DNA from: Bacteroidales bacterium
GTDB lineage: Bacteria; Bacteroidota; Bacteroidia; Bacteroidales; UBA932
Length of the DNA: 32,517 nt
NCBI GenBank assembly: GCA_017437755.1
Contig: JAFRXI010000072.1
Location: forward strand, 1 to 32,517
Direction: 5' to 3'
In this document: positions 1-7,667 of the stretch, one piece after another
Numbering within the stretch: position 1 is the stretch's first letter
Layout: every line of letters begins with the position of its first letter
Made by a program: the position numbers and the translations under genes
The notes under the pieces: generated by a model
Told to the model about the DNA's origin: nothing
The model's database searches: none
Seen by the model: the letters and a program-made list of their open reading frames with translations, nothing else

Positions 1-517
1 CGGCCTTGGGCATGCGCAGTTCGTTCCCGTCCTCGTCGAGGATCAGGACCTCGTTCTTCCAGGTCTGGTATACTTCGCCGGTGAAGATCTCGCCCACGCG
101 CTCGGAGTATTTCTTGTAGACGCCGGCCTTCTCTATGTCCATGATCCTTCCCTGGAGGTTCTGGCGGATGTTGAGGATGCCCCTGCGGCCGAAGGACGAC
201 AGGCTGAGCTTGCGGGTGTAGGTGTCGCCGATCTCGTAGTCGTCGTCGCCGGTCTCGGCCTTGATCTCGTCCACGGTAATCTCGCAGATAGGGTCCTCGA
301 CCTCTTCCACCACCTCGAAGTTCTGGTAGATTTCGCAGTCTCCCTTGTCGACGTTGATGATCACGTCAAAATTGTCGGAGGTGCCGTAGGTCTTTGCGAT
401 CTGTGTAAGGAACACGTCCTTCAGAACGCCCATCATCACAGGCCTCTCGATGTTCTTCTCTTCCTTGAAATCCTTGAAGGCATCGATGAGGGTAATCACG
501 TTTTCTTTCTCTTTCAT
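1..517 (-). CDS. nusA: Transcription termination/antitermination factor NusA, N-terminal part (cut by window edge)
   Basis: Reading from the ATG complementary to 515-517 gives 172 residues that run off the left edge. The N-terminal ~120 residues match the NusA N-terminal RNA-polymerase-binding domain, including the LSSFGRRGILNIRQNL stretch where the family has an R..I..A.Q.. helix. The last ~30 residues (GEIFTGEVYQTWKNEVLI) open the S1 RNA-binding domain; the KH domains would lie outside the window. NusA binds RNA polymerase and nascent RNA and modulates pausing, termination and rRNA antitermination in the cytoplasm. It sits 15 bases downstream of rimP on the same strand, the classic rimP-nusA(-infB) order, so the two are very probably co-transcribed. 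Confidence 0.95.
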   Translation of the reverse strand, partial: MKEKENVITLIDAFKDFKEEKNIERPVMMGVLKDVFLTQIAKTYGTSDNFDVIINVDKGDCEIYQNFEVVEEVEDPICEITVDEIKAETGDDDYEIGDTYTRKLSLSSFGRRGILNIRQNLQGRIMDIEKAGVYKKYSERVGEIFTGEVYQTWKNEVLILDEDGNELRMPKA

Positions 518-532
518 GTTTTTATGTTTTAT

Positions 533-1003
533 TTATTCAAATTCGATGTAAGGTGTGACCGAGTTGATCCAGTCAAAGGGGAGGGTTTCTTCGTGCAGGA
601 CCTTTTCCTTCTTCTTCTTTCCCTCCACGGCTTCCAGTGCGGTATAGCTGACGCCGATTCCGTTTTCATCGGCCGAGGTGAGGGTGGCGACCATCCTGCG
701 GCCTCCCTTTAGGCTGACCGTGACCTTGCTGCCAACGGCCTTCACATACTGGGCGAGGACCTTGAACGGCCTGTCCAGGCCGGCGGAAGTGACTGTGAGT
801 GAATAGTCTTCGTCGTCCTGCGGGAATTTCTCGTGCACGAGGTGGTCAACCGCCACGCAGTCTTCCATCTCAACCGTGCCTTCAGTCTTCTCGATGGCGA
901 TCTCGATGTCGTTCTCCGCACTCACGGTAACGCCTACCAGGAAGCAGCCCCTCTCCTGGAGAAGCCCTTCCACGACTTTTGCTATTTCTTCCTTTTTCAT
1001 CAT
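533..1003 (-). CDS. rimP: Ribosome maturation factor RimP
   Basis: 156 residues. The start is set at the MMKKEE double methionine (ATGATG, complement of 998-1003), because the family begins with a helix like KKEEIAKVVEGLLQERGCFLVGV. The same frame stays open far upstream, but that extension lies antisense to lpxD, crosses the promoter region and has no RimP similarity. The signature VTSAGLDRPFK (family: V.SPGLDRPL) separates the N-terminal alpha/beta domain from the C-terminal SH3-like barrel (KVTVSLKGGRRMVATLTSADENGI). RimP assists 30S subunit maturation. A lysine-rich insertion (GKKKKEK) precedes the C-terminus. It is first in an operon with nusA; a promoter -7 box lies about 55 bases upstream. 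Confidence 0.93.
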   Translation of the reverse strand: MMKKEEIAKVVEGLLQERGCFLVGVTVSAENDIEIAIEKTEGTVEMEDCVAVDHLVHEKFPQDDEDYSLTVTSAGLDRPFKVLAQYVKAVGSKVTVSLKGGRRMVATLTSADENGIGVSYTALEAVEGKKKKEKVLHEETLPFDWINSVTPYIEFE

Positions 1004-1056
1004 GTCCACATAAAAAAGATAGGGGACCCGGGCGTCCTCTATCTCATTCACGGGTG

Positions 1057-1064
1057 CAAATATA
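1057..1064 (-). promoter_or_regulatory. Promoter -7 box for rimP-nusA
   Basis: On the minus strand the sequence reads TATATTTG, an exact match to the Bacteroidetes primary-sigma -7 motif TAnnTTTG, about 54 bases upstream of the rimP start and in AT-rich DNA. No convincing -33 TTG is visible. It lies back to back with the lpxD promoter box, so the 123-bp gap between rimP and lpxD appears to be a divergent promoter region. Confidence 0.6.
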
Positions 1065-1089
1065 GTAATAATTATTGAATAAAAAAGAG

Positions 1090-1097
1090 TATCTTTG
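1090..1097 (+). promoter_or_regulatory. Promoter -7 box for lpxD
   Basis: TATCTTTG matches TAnnTTTG and is followed by GCA, a common extension in this window. It lies 29 bases before the lpxD ATG. A clear -33 TTG at the usual 19-21 base spacing is not present; the nearest TTG (1075-1077) is too close. Confidence 0.6.
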
Positions 1098-1126
1098 CAT
1101 GTTTTTGTAAAACTGACGACGACGAT

Positions 1127-2116
1127 ATGGAATTGACAGCCAAACAACTTGCACAGTACCTGAAGGGAACGGTCGAGGGCGACGAGAACGCAACTGTGAC
1201 CAAATTTGCGAAAATAGAGCACGGAAAGCCCGGGGCGATCTGCTTCTTTGCAAACCCCAAATATGAGCAGTTCGTATATACCTGCAAGGCCAGTATTATC
1301 CTGGTAAACAAGGACTTCCAGCCCAAGGAGACGGTCAGCGCCACCATGGTGAGGGTGGATAACGCCTATGCCGCAGTGGCGGAGCTGTTGAAGTTCGTGG
1401 CATCCAAAAAGCGCAAGAGCGGCCGTCACCGCAGCTGGCACGCCCGCTATTTCTGGACCACAAGGTTCGGGAAGAGGGTGCATGTGGGGGCCCATGCCTA
1501 TGTGGGGCATCACACCACCGTGGGCGACGACACGGTCATTTACGAGCATGTGTACATTGGCGACGACTGCACCATCGGCAAGGGCTGCATTTTCTATCCG
1601 GGGGTAAGGGTTTATCCCGGAATGGTTATCGGCGACAACGTCATCGTCCATTCCAACGCCGTGATCGGGGCCGACGGCTTCGGGAACGTGCCCAAGCCTG
1701 ACGGAACGTGGGAGAAGATCGAGCATCTGGGTAACGTGATAATCGGGAACGACGTGGAGATCGGGGCCTGCACTACCATCGACCGTGCCGAGATGGAATC
1801 CACCATCATCGGGAACGGGGTCAAGATCGACAACCTCTGCCAGATCGCCCACAACGTCCAGATCGGCGACAATACCGTAATGGCCGCCCAGACCGGGATC
1901 GCCGGGTCCACCAAGATAGGCCGCAACTGTATCTTCGGCGGACAGGTGGGCATTGCAGGGCACCTGACAATAGCCGACAATACCACCATCGGCGCCCAGG
2001 GCGGCGTCATCGGGAATATCCGCAAGAGCGGCCAGGTCCTTCTGGGATCGCCGGTCATTCCCGCCCGCCAGTATATGCGCAGTTATGCGATTTTCAAGCG
2101 TTCCGGTGAAGAATAG
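1127..2116 (+). CDS. lpxD: UDP-3-O-acylglucosamine N-acyltransferase LpxD
   Basis: 329 residues, normal for LpxD. It transfers the second 3-hydroxyacyl chain from acyl-ACP to the 2-amino group of UDP-3-O-acylglucosamine, the third step of lipid A synthesis, at the inner face of the cytoplasmic membrane. Residues 1-95 form the uridine-binding N-terminal domain. From ~117 on there is a left-handed beta-helix of hexapeptide repeats ([30 protein letters not shown]). The catalytic histidine is probably His242 in [19 protein letters not shown] is a family signature. Residues 97-115 ([14 protein letters not shown] region) are unusually basic and aromatic compared with the first coil in typical LpxD; this could be lineage-specific or a compensated local frame change. 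The gene has its own promoter and precedes lpxC by 77 bases. Confidence 0.95.
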   Translation: MELTAKQLAQYLKGTVEGDENATVTKFAKIEHGKPGAICFFANPKYEQFVYTCKASIILVNKDFQPKETVSATMVRVDNAYAAVAELLKFVASKKRKSGRHRSWHARYFWTTRFGKRVHVGAHAYVGHHTTVGDDTVIYEHVYIGDDCTIGKGCIFYPGVRVYPGMVIGDNVIVHSNAVIGADGFGNVPKPDGTWEKIEHLGNVIIGNDVEIGACTTIDRAEMESTIIGNGVKIDNLCQIAHNVQIGDNTVMAAQTGIAGSTKIGRNCIFGGQVGIAGHLTIADNTTIGAQGGVIGNIRKSGQVLLGSPVIPARQYMRSYAIFKRSGEE

Positions 2117-2118
2117 TC

Positions 2119-2147
2119 TTGCAGTATCTGAAAATTTGTTATCTTTG
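2119..2147 (+). promoter_or_regulatory. Promoter for lpxC-lpxA
   Basis: TTG at 2119-2121 and TATCTTTG at 2140-2147, 18 bases apart, in the AT-rich gap directly after the lpxD stop. The TATCTTTGCA form is the same as at lpxD. The lpxC ATG is 46 bases downstream. This implies lpxC can be transcribed independently of lpxD. Confidence 0.65.
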
Positions 2148-2193
2148 CACGCTTTTTGAATAACAGAGACGCAGCAAAGACAACAAAAGACGA

Positions 2194-3114
2194 ATGCATT
2201 GTAATCAGCATACCCTCTCCGGGGAGTGTATCTTTGAAGGAAAGGGGCTCCATACCGGCAAGATCTCAAAAATGACCGTAAAACCCGCACCTGCGGATTC
2301 CGGTATCAGATTCCATAGGACAGACCTGGGTCCCGACGCCATAGTCGAGGCCCTGGCCGGAAACGTATCCTCCACCGCCCGCAGCACCACCATTTCTTCA
2401 GGCGAGGCCTCGGTTGCCACCGTGGAGCATATCCTTTCCGCACTGACCGGAATGGGAATCGACAATGCCTTCATCGAGATAGACAATGTGGAGGTTCCCA
2501 TCCTGGACGGCAGCGCCCGTTACTATGTTGAGGCATTCGGGAAAAAGGGGACCGTGGACCAGGGCGTACCCAGGCGCTGGATCAACATCCCGGAAGCGGT
2601 TGAGATAAGTGACGAGAAGACGGGATCCTTCGTCCGGATAGAGCCCGCACTTTCTCCCTCCGTGTCAGTCAGCGTGGATTTCAATTCCCGCGTACTTGGA
2701 GTCCAGCAGGCCTCATGGGACCTTTCAACGGACTATGCCCGCGAGATCGGTCCCTGCCGCACATTCGTTTTCTTCCATGAACTCGAGTTCCTTTTCAGGA
2801 ACAACCTCATAAAGGGCGGCGACGTTGACAACGCCATCGTAATCGTGGAGCATCCAGTCTCCGCAGAGCAGCTGGCATCCCTTTCCGCCCTGTTCGGAAA
2901 ACCTTCGCTGGAGATTACCGGGGAGGGTTACCTGAACAACCTCGAGCTGCATTTCCCCAACGAATGCGGCCGACACAAACTCCTGGACCTTTTGGGTGAT
3001 CTGAGGCTGACCGGCGGCTTTCTCAATGCCCGTATAACTGCATTCAAGCCGGGTCATACCATCAACACCGCAGCAGCCAAGGCGATCAGGGCTCTGCTCA
3101 ACATCAAACAATAA
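2194..3114 (+). CDS. lpxC: UDP-3-O-acyl-N-acetylglucosamine deacetylase LpxC (stand-alone, no FabZ domain)
   Basis: 306 residues, the length of a monofunctional LpxC (E. coli 305). It removes the N-acetyl group of UDP-3-O-acyl-GlcNAc, the committed step of lipid A synthesis, using zinc. Visible ligands are His79 (TVEHILSAL), His261 and Asp265 (GRHKLLDLLGDL), with the catalytic His288 in FKPGHTINTAAAKAIR. Most Bacteroidetes carry an LpxC fused to a C-terminal FabZ dehydratase of ~150 residues. Here the reading frame stops right after the LpxC core, and the next gene, lpxA, begins in the stop codon (TAATG), so there is no room for FabZ. fabZ must be elsewhere if it is present. Translational coupling with lpxA is likely. 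Confidence 0.95.
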   Translation: MHCNQHTLSGECIFEGKGLHTGKISKMTVKPAPADSGIRFHRTDLGPDAIVEALAGNVSSTARSTTISSGEASVATVEHILSALTGMGIDNAFIEIDNVEVPILDGSARYYVEAFGKKGTVDQGVPRRWINIPEAVEISDEKTGSFVRIEPALSPSVSVSVDFNSRVLGVQQASWDLSTDYAREIGPCRTFVFFHELEFLFRNNLIKGGDVDNAIVIVEHPVSAEQLASLSALFGKPSLEITGEGYLNNLELHFPNECGRHKLLDLLGDLRLTGGFLNARITAFKPGHTINTAAAKAIRALLNIKQ

Positions 3115-3926
3115 TGGCAAAGATTCATCCTCTCGCCACCGTCAGCCCCAATGCTATCCTGGCCGATACCGTAGAAGTAGGTCCCTATGCTTTCATCGAC
3201 GACAATGTCGAAATAGGCGAGGGTACCCGGATCCTTCCTCATGCAACCATCTTCTCCTATGTGAAAATGGGGCGCGACTGCACCGTTTTCCCCGGAGCCG
3301 TGGTAGGAGCCATCCCCCAGGACCTCAAATTCGAGGGTGAAGTGACATATGTGGAGATCGGCGACCGTGTCAATATCCGCGAGTGCGCCACCATCAACCG
3401 CGGCACCAAGGCCAGCGGCAAGGGCGTCACCAGGGTGGGAAGCGACACTCTCATAATGTCTTATGTCCATGTGGCCCATGACTGCAATGTGGGCAGCCAC
3501 TGCATCCTGGTCAGCTACGTGGGAATCGCCGGCGAGACCGATGTGGAAGACTGGGCGATAATAGGCGGCAGCTCAGTCGCCCACCAGTTCTCAAGGATCG
3601 GTGCCCATGCGATGGTGGGCGGCGGCTCAAAGATCAACAAGGACATCCCTCCCTATGCACTGTGCGGCCGTGAGCCCCTGTGCTACGTGGGAATCAATAT
3701 CGTGGGCCTCAGGCGCCGCGGTTTCACCACCGACCAGATCCGCAATATCAAGGATATCTACGATACCATCTATTTCCAGGGCATGAACGTCACCGACGGC
3801 CTTGCTAAGGTGGAATCGGGCTTCCCCCAGTCGGAAGAGAGGGACAACATCATACGTTTCATCCGCAATTCCAAGAGGGGAATCATCCGGGCAAACAACC
3901 CTTCCGAGAAGGGTGAGGTCTACTAG
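3114..3926 (+). CDS. lpxA: Acyl-ACP--UDP-N-acetylglucosamine O-acyltransferase LpxA
   Basis: 270 residues, slightly longer than the usual ~260. It performs the first step of lipid A synthesis, 3-O-acylation of UDP-GlcNAc. Hexapeptide repeats (VEVGPY, VEIGEG, VKMGRD, VEIGDR) form a left-handed beta-helix. Family signatures include GAIPQDLKF, the INRGT segment, and YVHVAHDCNVG with the probable catalytic base His122. The C-terminus (LRRRGFTTDQIRNIKDIY onward) is the helical domain seen in LpxA. The ATG overlaps the lpxC stop by one base (TAATG). The product is made acylated first and deacetylated by LpxC, so the enzymes of steps 1-3 are encoded together. Confidence 0.96.
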   Translation: MAKIHPLATVSPNAILADTVEVGPYAFIDDNVEIGEGTRILPHATIFSYVKMGRDCTVFPGAVVGAIPQDLKFEGEVTYVEIGDRVNIRECATINRGTKASGKGVTRVGSDTLIMSYVHVAHDCNVGSHCILVSYVGIAGETDVEDWAIIGGSSVAHQFSRIGAHAMVGGGSKINKDIPPYALCGREPLCYVGINIVGLRRRGFTTDQIRNIKDIYDTIYFQGMNVTDGLAKVESGFPQSEERDNIIRFIRNSKRGIIRANNPSEKGEVY

Positions 3927-3940
3927 TCCCGGAAGGGGCC

Positions 3941-4552
3941 ATGCTGCTTTCCACGGCATATTTCCCGCCCTTGAGCTGGTTTGCCCTTGCGGCGGGCAGT
4001 CCTGTGGTGCAGCTTGAAGCCTTTGAGCACTACACCAAACAGACATGGCGTAACCGCTGTGCCATCATGACGGCAGGCGGCAGGGAAACCCTGCACGTTC
4101 CGGTGGTCCATTCCGGCGGGAAGGTCCCGATCAGGGAAGTGAGGATAGAGTACCTCACGCCATGGGTGGTCCGTACGGAGAGGACCATCGATTCGGCCTA
4201 CCGTTCATCTGCCTGGTTTGACTATTACAGGGACTCCCTGTATTCCATACTGGAAAGCGGGGAAGAATACCTGTTTGACCTTAACCTTAACATTATCAAT
4301 TATTTCCTGCAGAAGATAGGTATTCCAACCGCGGTTGTGCCTACTACCGAGTGGACTCCCCAGGGAGGCGGGGACGACTGGAGGGATGCACTGCATCCCA
4401 AGAGGGAGGACACGGTCCTCCGGGACATGGGACTGGAAAAGCCGTATTTCCAGGTCTTTTCCGGGAAATACGGCTTTGTGCCCAATCTTTCCGTCATGGA
4501 CCTCCTTTTCAACGAAGGTCCTGAGTCGGTCTTTTATCTAAGGAAGCCTTAG
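3941..4552 (+). CDS. WbqC-like family protein
   Basis: 203 residues resembling the WbqC family (PF08889): N-terminal MLLSTAYFPPLSWFALAAGS, then EHYTKQTWRNRCAIMTAGG, RTERTIDSAYRSSAWFDYY and a C-terminal KYGFVPNLSVMDLLFNEGPES block. These proteins are often found near surface polysaccharide or envelope genes; the biochemical activity is not settled, though an acyl- or aminotransferase-like role in sugar modification has been proposed. No signal peptide or membrane span is seen, so it is cytoplasmic. It starts 14 bases after lpxA and is probably the last gene of the lpxC-lpxA unit. Its stop codon overlaps the convergent stop of the downstream outer-membrane protein gene by four bases. Confidence 0.8.
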   Translation: MLLSTAYFPPLSWFALAAGSPVVQLEAFEHYTKQTWRNRCAIMTAGGRETLHVPVVHSGGKVPIREVRIEYLTPWVVRTERTIDSAYRSSAWFDYYRDSLYSILESGEEYLFDLNLNIINYFLQKIGIPTAVVPTTEWTPQGGGDDWRDALHPKREDTVLRDMGLEKPYFQVFSGKYGFVPNLSVMDLLFNEGPESVFYLRKP

Positions 4553-6159
4553 AATCTCCACCCGAGGGTGAATATCACGTCCCATTTCTTTGTCTTGGCA
4601 AGGATCTCGGGCGAAGGCATGTCGTTGAGGTAGTCTTCGTACACCTTGACGAACTCGTCAGGCATGAAGGTGGCCCTCACGGCAAGGTCTGCGAAGAACG
4701 ACCCGTTGGAACTGTATCCCAGACCGGCCGAGACAGCCTGCCTTGCGGCGTTTACGGTATCCTTGAAAGGGGTGGAGGTGTAATTGTATCCCGCGCGTAC
4801 TGCAAATGAGGGAGTGGGCCTGAATTCGGCACCCAGCCTGAACAGGTGCGACGCCTTCATCCCGGCCACTATGTCCTCGTTCTGGATGGCATAATCATCG
4901 TCGCCGTAGAAATTGGAGCCCCTTGTGCGGAAACGCATGGTGCTGTAGTCGCAGAGCTCATAGTCGGCGCTGATCATTCCGTAATTCCCGAAGGTGTAGG
5001 CTATACCTGCATCCAGGAGGTAAGGGGTGCGGAAATGGTATGTGGAGGTCCCGGGATAATCGGTCCCGCCGCTGGCATCCCACTGGGAATCGGTGTAGGT
5101 TGTGTAGGCGTCGTAGCTCCAGGACTCCTTGATCGTCATGGCGGTGGGGGTCTGGATGGCGGCACCCAGCCTGAGGCCCGAGAACGGGGTAGCTATGAAA
5201 CCGGCCTTGAAGTAGACTCCGCTTCCGTCGGTGTCAAGGGCGAAGCGGGAACGCATGTCGCGGAAATAGGTCTTGGCTGTTTCGTCGAAATTCAGGTCAA
5301 AGTCCTGCGGGTCCACAGCGGCCTCGTAGATGTACTCGTTGTAACGGTAGTCGAGGGAGGTCACCCCAAGGTTGGCGCCGATGAACAGCTTGTCGTTGAT
5401 GTTAGCGCCGAAGTTCATGAGGATGTCGTACTTGTTGCCGGAAGTGAGCCTTCCATATTTCTGGGAGAGGTCACCGGCGATGCCCATGGTCCCGTCGGGG
5501 AATATCTTTTCCGATGTGCCGATGTACTGGTCGGGGATGATTTCACCGTCTTCCACGGTATTGCTGATGAGACCGGCGTCCCAACCGACTATGACGGGCC
5601 ATGGGATGCTGGCGTTGTCCCAGGCGTTGGAAGCCTTTATGTCATTGACATTTATGCCGTTGGCCTGCGTGGAAAGCCATCCCATGTATGAGGAATGCAT
5701 GTTCTCTCCGGAGGCATAGAGTTCGCTGTTGTAATTGTTGGTGGCGTTGCCTGTTATGCCGAACGACCAGCTCTTGACGCCCCTGGTGCGGTGGGTGTCG
5801 AAGTTGAACATGAACCCGAAGTGGGGGAAAATCATCTTGGTTTTGCTGTTGACGTTCTCGTCGCCGAAGCAATAGGGCGATTTGTCGCCGTCGAGGGTGA
5901 GCCCCATGGCGTTGACAGACGCGATGCTGATGCCGGGGGAGAGGGTGATCTGGGAATACCCGGCCACGGCCGAACCGGCGGGATTGAACGTGAGTGACCC
6001 GAGGTCACCTCCCACGGCGGTCATGGCATTGCCCATTCCCACCGAGCGTGCAGTCCCAAGATAGTTGGTCTGGCTGTAGTTGTAGGCATCCCACATGTTC
6101 TGGGCTCCGGCGCTGAGCGCGAGGCCCGCAAGCATAGATATGATAATGGTCTTTTTCAT
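4549..6159 (-). CDS. OmpP1/FadL-type outer-membrane transport protein
   Basis: 536 residues with a signal peptide (MKKTIIISMLAGLALSAGAQ, cleavage after the AGAQ end). The mature start contains YLGTARSVGMGNAMTAVGGDLGSLTFNPAGSA, the family hallmark in which an early GMG...A...D...NPAG segment forms the N-terminal hatch. The remainder is rich in alternating aromatic beta strands and ends in Phe (FTLGWRF), as outer-membrane barrels do. Members import hydrophobic molecules such as long-chain fatty acids; in Bacteroidales the ligand is mostly unknown (some are labelled hemin receptors). It follows the aromatic-rich lipoprotein gene by 37 bases on the same strand and likely shares its transcript. 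Confidence 0.85.
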   Translation of the reverse strand: MKKTIIISMLAGLALSAGAQNMWDAYNYSQTNYLGTARSVGMGNAMTAVGGDLGSLTFNPAGSAVAGYSQITLSPGISIASVNAMGLTLDGDKSPYCFGDENVNSKTKMIFPHFGFMFNFDTHRTRGVKSWSFGITGNATNNYNSELYASGENMHSSYMGWLSTQANGINVNDIKASNAWDNASIPWPVIVGWDAGLISNTVEDGEIIPDQYIGTSEKIFPDGTMGIAGDLSQKYGRLTSGNKYDILMNFGANINDKLFIGANLGVTSLDYRYNEYIYEAAVDPQDFDLNFDETAKTYFRDMRSRFALDTDGSGVYFKAGFIATPFSGLRLGAAIQTPTAMTIKESWSYDAYTTYTDSQWDASGGTDYPGTSTYHFRTPYLLDAGIAYTFGNYGMISADYELCDYSTMRFRTRGSNFYGDDDYAIQNEDIVAGMKASHLFRLGAEFRPTPSFAVRAGYNYTSTPFKDTVNAARQAVSAGLGYSSNGSFFADLAVRATFMPDEFVKVYEDYLNDMPSPEILAKTKKWDVIFTLGWRF

Positions 6160-6196
6160 GATTCAAAGGAAGTTTAGGAAACTGTTCAGAAACTTC

Positions 6197-7510
6197 TTAC
6201 CTGCGGCCTCCACCGCTGTGAGAACTGGAATGTCCGCCGGAGGAATGGCTGCTGGAGGAGTGTCCTCCCGAGTAACCTCCCGAGGAATGCCCTCCCGAGT
6301 AGCCGCCGGAAGACCTGCTGGATCCGCCGTAACTGCTGGAAGACGAGGACCTGCCGGAGGAATAGCTGCCGCCGGAATAACCGCCGCTGGACCTGCTGGA
6401 CGAGGACCTGCTGGAGGAATAGCTTCCGCTGGAGGAGGAAGACGACCTGCTGGCGGACGACGATGACCTGGACGACGAAGATGAGGATGAAGGGGTGCGG
6501 TACGATGTTGAAGGAGTTGTCCTGGAAGACGAGGCCCTGCTTGAGCGGGATCCGGAGTATGAACTCCTGGAAGCAGTTGAGGCAGAAGACCTTACGGCTG
6601 ATGAGGAGCCGGATGCCCTTGATACTGCGGACGAGCTGCGCGAGGCGCTGGATGCGGTGGAAGGACTCCTCCTCACGGGGGTGAGGGCGGTCCTGGCCGA
6701 TGAAGTGCGGGACGCTGAACTCATCCTGGATACGGAACTGTTGGACCTCCTTGCGGAAGAGGTTGCGGGAGAACCGTACCTGGAGGAAGTCCCGAGTCCG
6801 GTGAGGGCCCTGCCGGAGTTGCTCCTGGGAGCGGTATAGGACCTTGGCGTGTAGTGTGCACGGCCCCAGTAGCGGTCGCCGTGATAATAGTGGTGGTGGC
6901 CGTAATAGCCGCCGTACCATCCGCCGTAGTAGCCGTACCAGCCGTAATCACCGTAGAACCAGGGATCGTGGAACCAGGGGCTCCAGTACAGCGAGGAATA
7001 GCCCCAGCCGTAATGCCAGGGATGGTGATAGTACCATGAGGGACCATAGTACCAGGGGCTGCCCCAATACCATGAATCCCAGTAAATACTGCTGTAATAC
7101 CAGGGGCTGCTCCAATACCAGGAAGAGCCGTACCAGGGATCCCACCATGAACTCAGGTACCAGGGACGGTATGCCCAGGAATAGTTCCAGTAGTAGTCCG
7201 GGGTGTCGAACACGGTGACCGTGGTGTTGCCTTCCTGCGGATTGAACTTGAACGACACTGCCTTGTTTTCAGGGATGAAGAGGGTGTCGTTCTGACCGCT
7301 GTGCAGAAATATCTGCGAGCCCTTTGTCTCTTCAACCAGGTTTGCCACCTCACTGTCGGCGACAGGGGCTGCAACGGTTTCTTCGGTTTGAGGTTTATAG
7401 TAGATTCCGTCCCTGAACCTCTGGGTAGGGGCTTGGGAGAGCTGCGCCATTGAACCGCACGCGGATAGTGCTGCAAGCGCTGTCAGGCAAAGTACAATGT
7501 TCGTTTTCAT
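6197..7510 (-). CDS. Low-complexity surface lipoprotein with Trp/Tyr-rich and Ser/Arg-rich blocks
   Basis: 437 residues, not recognised as a named family. The lipoprotein signal ends at Cys18 (LAALSACGS). Residues ~20-105 look like a small folded domain (QIFLHSGQNDTLFIPENKAV, ending VTVFDTPDYY). Residues ~106-222 are extremely aromatic, with about 22 Trp plus many Tyr, Pro, Gly and His in repeats like SPWYYGPSWY. Residues ~225-370 are almost only Ser, Arg, Ala and Thr; the last ~65 are Ser/Gly/His/Tyr repeats such as SSGGYSGGHS. A possible Shine-Dalgarno AGGAG lies at 7521-7525 on the minus strand, unusual in this phylum. A structural or sticky envelope protein is a guess; export is supported by the lipobox only. 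The frame is open across all low-complexity blocks. Confidence 0.85.
   Translation of the reverse strand: MKTNIVLCLTALAALSACGSMAQLSQAPTQRFRDGIYYKPQTEETVAAPVADSEVANLVEETKGSQIFLHSGQNDTLFIPENKAVSFKFNPQEGNTTVTVFDTPDYYWNYSWAYRPWYLSSWWDPWYGSSWYWSSPWYYSSIYWDSWYWGSPWYYGPSWYYHHPWHYGWGYSSLYWSPWFHDPWFYGDYGWYGYYGGWYGGYYGHHHYYHGDRYWGRAHYTPRSYTAPRSNSGRALTGLGTSSRYGSPATSSARRSNSSVSRMSSASRTSSARTALTPVRRSPSTASSASRSSSAVSRASGSSSAVRSSASTASRSSYSGSRSSRASSSRTTPSTSYRTPSSSSSSSRSSSSASRSSSSSSGSYSSSRSSSSRSSGGYSGGSYSSGRSSSSSSYGGSSRSSGGYSGGHSSGGYSGGHSSSSHSSGGHSSSHSGGGRR
7050..7120 (-). repeat. Imperfect 48-bp repeat inside the aromatic-rich lipoprotein gene
   Basis: 23 bases at 7050-7072 recur at 7098-7120 with one mismatch (core CAGGGGCTGC), 48 bases apart, encoding the repeated SPWYY / GSPWYYG unit. 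Shorter related units with the core TACCAGGG continue to about 7160. This indicates growth of the Trp/Tyr block by slippage or unequal exchange. Confidence 0.65.
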
Positions 7511-7546
7511 GTTTATGAATCTCCTATATTATATAAATATTTTCAT

Positions 7547-7554
7547 TATCTTTG
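7547..7554 (+). promoter_or_regulatory. Promoter -7 box upstream of proS
   Basis: TATCTTTG matches TAnnTTTG in the 157-bp divergent gap between the lipoprotein gene and proS. The predicted start of transcription leaves a leader of about 105 bases before the proS ATG at 7668. The leader has a loose ATTGC...GCAAT inverted pair (around 7581 and 7613), but no recognisable riboswitch or T-box. Confidence 0.5.
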
Positions 7555-7667
7555 TGCCGCATACGACACTCGAAACAGGTATTGCAATTTCTATACCCAT
7601 TTTGATTATGTCGCAATGTTAACAACAAAAATCGGTAAATGCAATTAATTTAGAATCGTTTCTGAAC

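Noticed and set aside
1004-2290. Long N-terminal extension of the rimP frame, antisense to lpxD
   Set aside because: No RimP similarity; it would read through the divergent promoter region and lpxD. The MMKKEE start gives the normal family length.
4846-5691. 281-codon open frame antisense to the FadL-like gene
   Set aside because: Shadow frame with low-information Val/Gly composition; the minus-strand gene has a signal peptide and family motifs.
7555-7667. Possible T-box or riboswitch in the proS leader
   Set aside because: Only a weak ATTGC/GCAAT pair; no specifier loop or T-box-like sequence, and T-boxes are not expected in this phylum.
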